64,000 bases of DNA from JABDMH01 sp965223105 (GTDB taxonomy: Bacteria > Bacteroidota > Bacteroidia > Chitinophagales > Saprospiraceae), in the NCBI GenBank assembly GCA_965223105.1, contig OZ244987.1, positions 6,448,001-6,512,000 on the forward strand, in the 5' to 3' direction. The notes under the pieces were generated by a model, which saw only the letters and a list, made by a program, of their open reading frames with translations, did no database searches and had not been told where the DNA came from. Positions 63,695 through 64,000 of the stretch are shown here, one piece after another. Each line of letters opens with the position of its first letter. The first letter of the stretch is position 1. A program made the position numbers and the translations under genes.

Positions 63695-64000
63695 GTCGAG
63701 TAGAGTGAGGTAGCCAGAAAAATGACTACCTCAGTCCTACTGACGATTCTGTCAGCACACAGTCTCCCACCACTGTATGTATGCTTACGCCGCAGCTTCG
63801 GCATAGGCGCTAAGAACCTCCCCGACGATAAGTATCGGGACAAACATATTCGGCGGTTCATAAGAGAATCAAGTCATTCGTGATCGTACATGAAGGTAAT
63901 ACCTAGAGAAGGATTGATTTCCTTGCCGTTTAAGCCTAGCCTTAGTGACCCACCCATCCGCTTCGCGGTTCACTACCTGAAATGTCCACTGGATAATTGG
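63695..64000 (-). mobile_element. Group II intron A copy 6, 3' part running off the window
   Basis: Follows CCGCTA (63689-63694), again an attC-like left core; the intron ends CTACTCGAC on the minus strand. Domain VI and V match the other copies, with the extra domain V hairpin. A site 7 three-hairpin element starts at 63948. Confidence 0.8.
63948..64000. repeat. Three-hairpin element, site 7 (intron copy 6, cut by window edge)
   Basis: CATCCGCTTCGCGG and AAATGTCCACTGGATAATT: first hairpin intact, middle stem damaged compared with 29682 and 33607. Confidence 0.7.

Overview
The window looks like a chromosome segment of a marine-type member of the Bacteroidota, most like the Saprospiria/Cytophagia side. 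The evidence is a GH92/GH38/GH43/sulfatase glycan repertoire, FISUMP-domain proteins, DUF1684, DUF6090, Bacteroidota-type lipoprotein signals and a TATATTTG-type -7 box. This is inferred from gene content only.

Layout. Positions 1-3040 hold two minus-strand genes, a beta-helix protein that runs off the left edge and a DUF1684 protein. From about 3041 to about 45100 almost everything is organised as an integron-like gene-cassette array without a visible IntI integrase (CALIN-like). Genes lie between attC-like sites, and the first 7-10 nt of a cassette (GTT...) are the reverse complement of the last 7-10 nt (...AAC) of the same cassette. I can pair 13 such cores. Cassette cargo includes a 4.5-kb sulfatase/sulfatase/GH43 polysaccharide module, a Shedu-type defence nuclease, two toxin-antitoxin pairs (DUF4160 + DUF2442/HTH, MazE/MazF-like), a serine hydrolase with an ECF sigma/anti-sigma-like set, tandem DUF6090 proteins, PIN-domain proteins, a large TPR/membrane protein in reverse orientation, two FISUMP proteins, a DUF4272 gene, a cyclase-PEGA-SUMF-hydrolase fusion, a PD40/TPR protein and an S15-type hydrolase.

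The array is invaded by mobile DNA. An IS91-like HUH transposon sits between a matched core pair and is itself interrupted by an IS21-type element. An IS66-type element with a perfect 8-bp target duplication splits one cassette gene. A group II intron family (RT without endonuclease, IIC-like domain V) sits on the bottom strand inside attC sites at six or seven places, mostly as internally deleted copies. One copy contains a FISUMP gene instead of its RT; another contains an IS66 remnant plus a second, unrelated group II intron with an intact RT. The introns carry a family of 70-85-bp elements made of three successive hairpins. Several insertion sites are filled in one intron copy and empty in another, so these look like mobile, apparently undescribed, palindromic elements.

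From 45349 to 62379 lies an ordinary catabolic locus: a minus-strand run from a LacI-type regulator through cupin-like proteins, two sugar-porter MFS transporters, an SDR dehydrogenase, a solute-binding-like protein without signal peptide, an enoyl-CoA-hydratase-like protein, a lactonase, a CoA transferase and a GH92 alpha-mannosidase. A large GH38 alpha-mannosidase is divergent, with two LacI operators between. It looks like uptake and catabolism of alpha-mannosides or a related sugar. The window ends with a truncated deiminase, a lipoprotein and another copy of the intron.

Many genes carry single-base frameshifts in short homopolymers, so sequencing error has to be separated from true decay.
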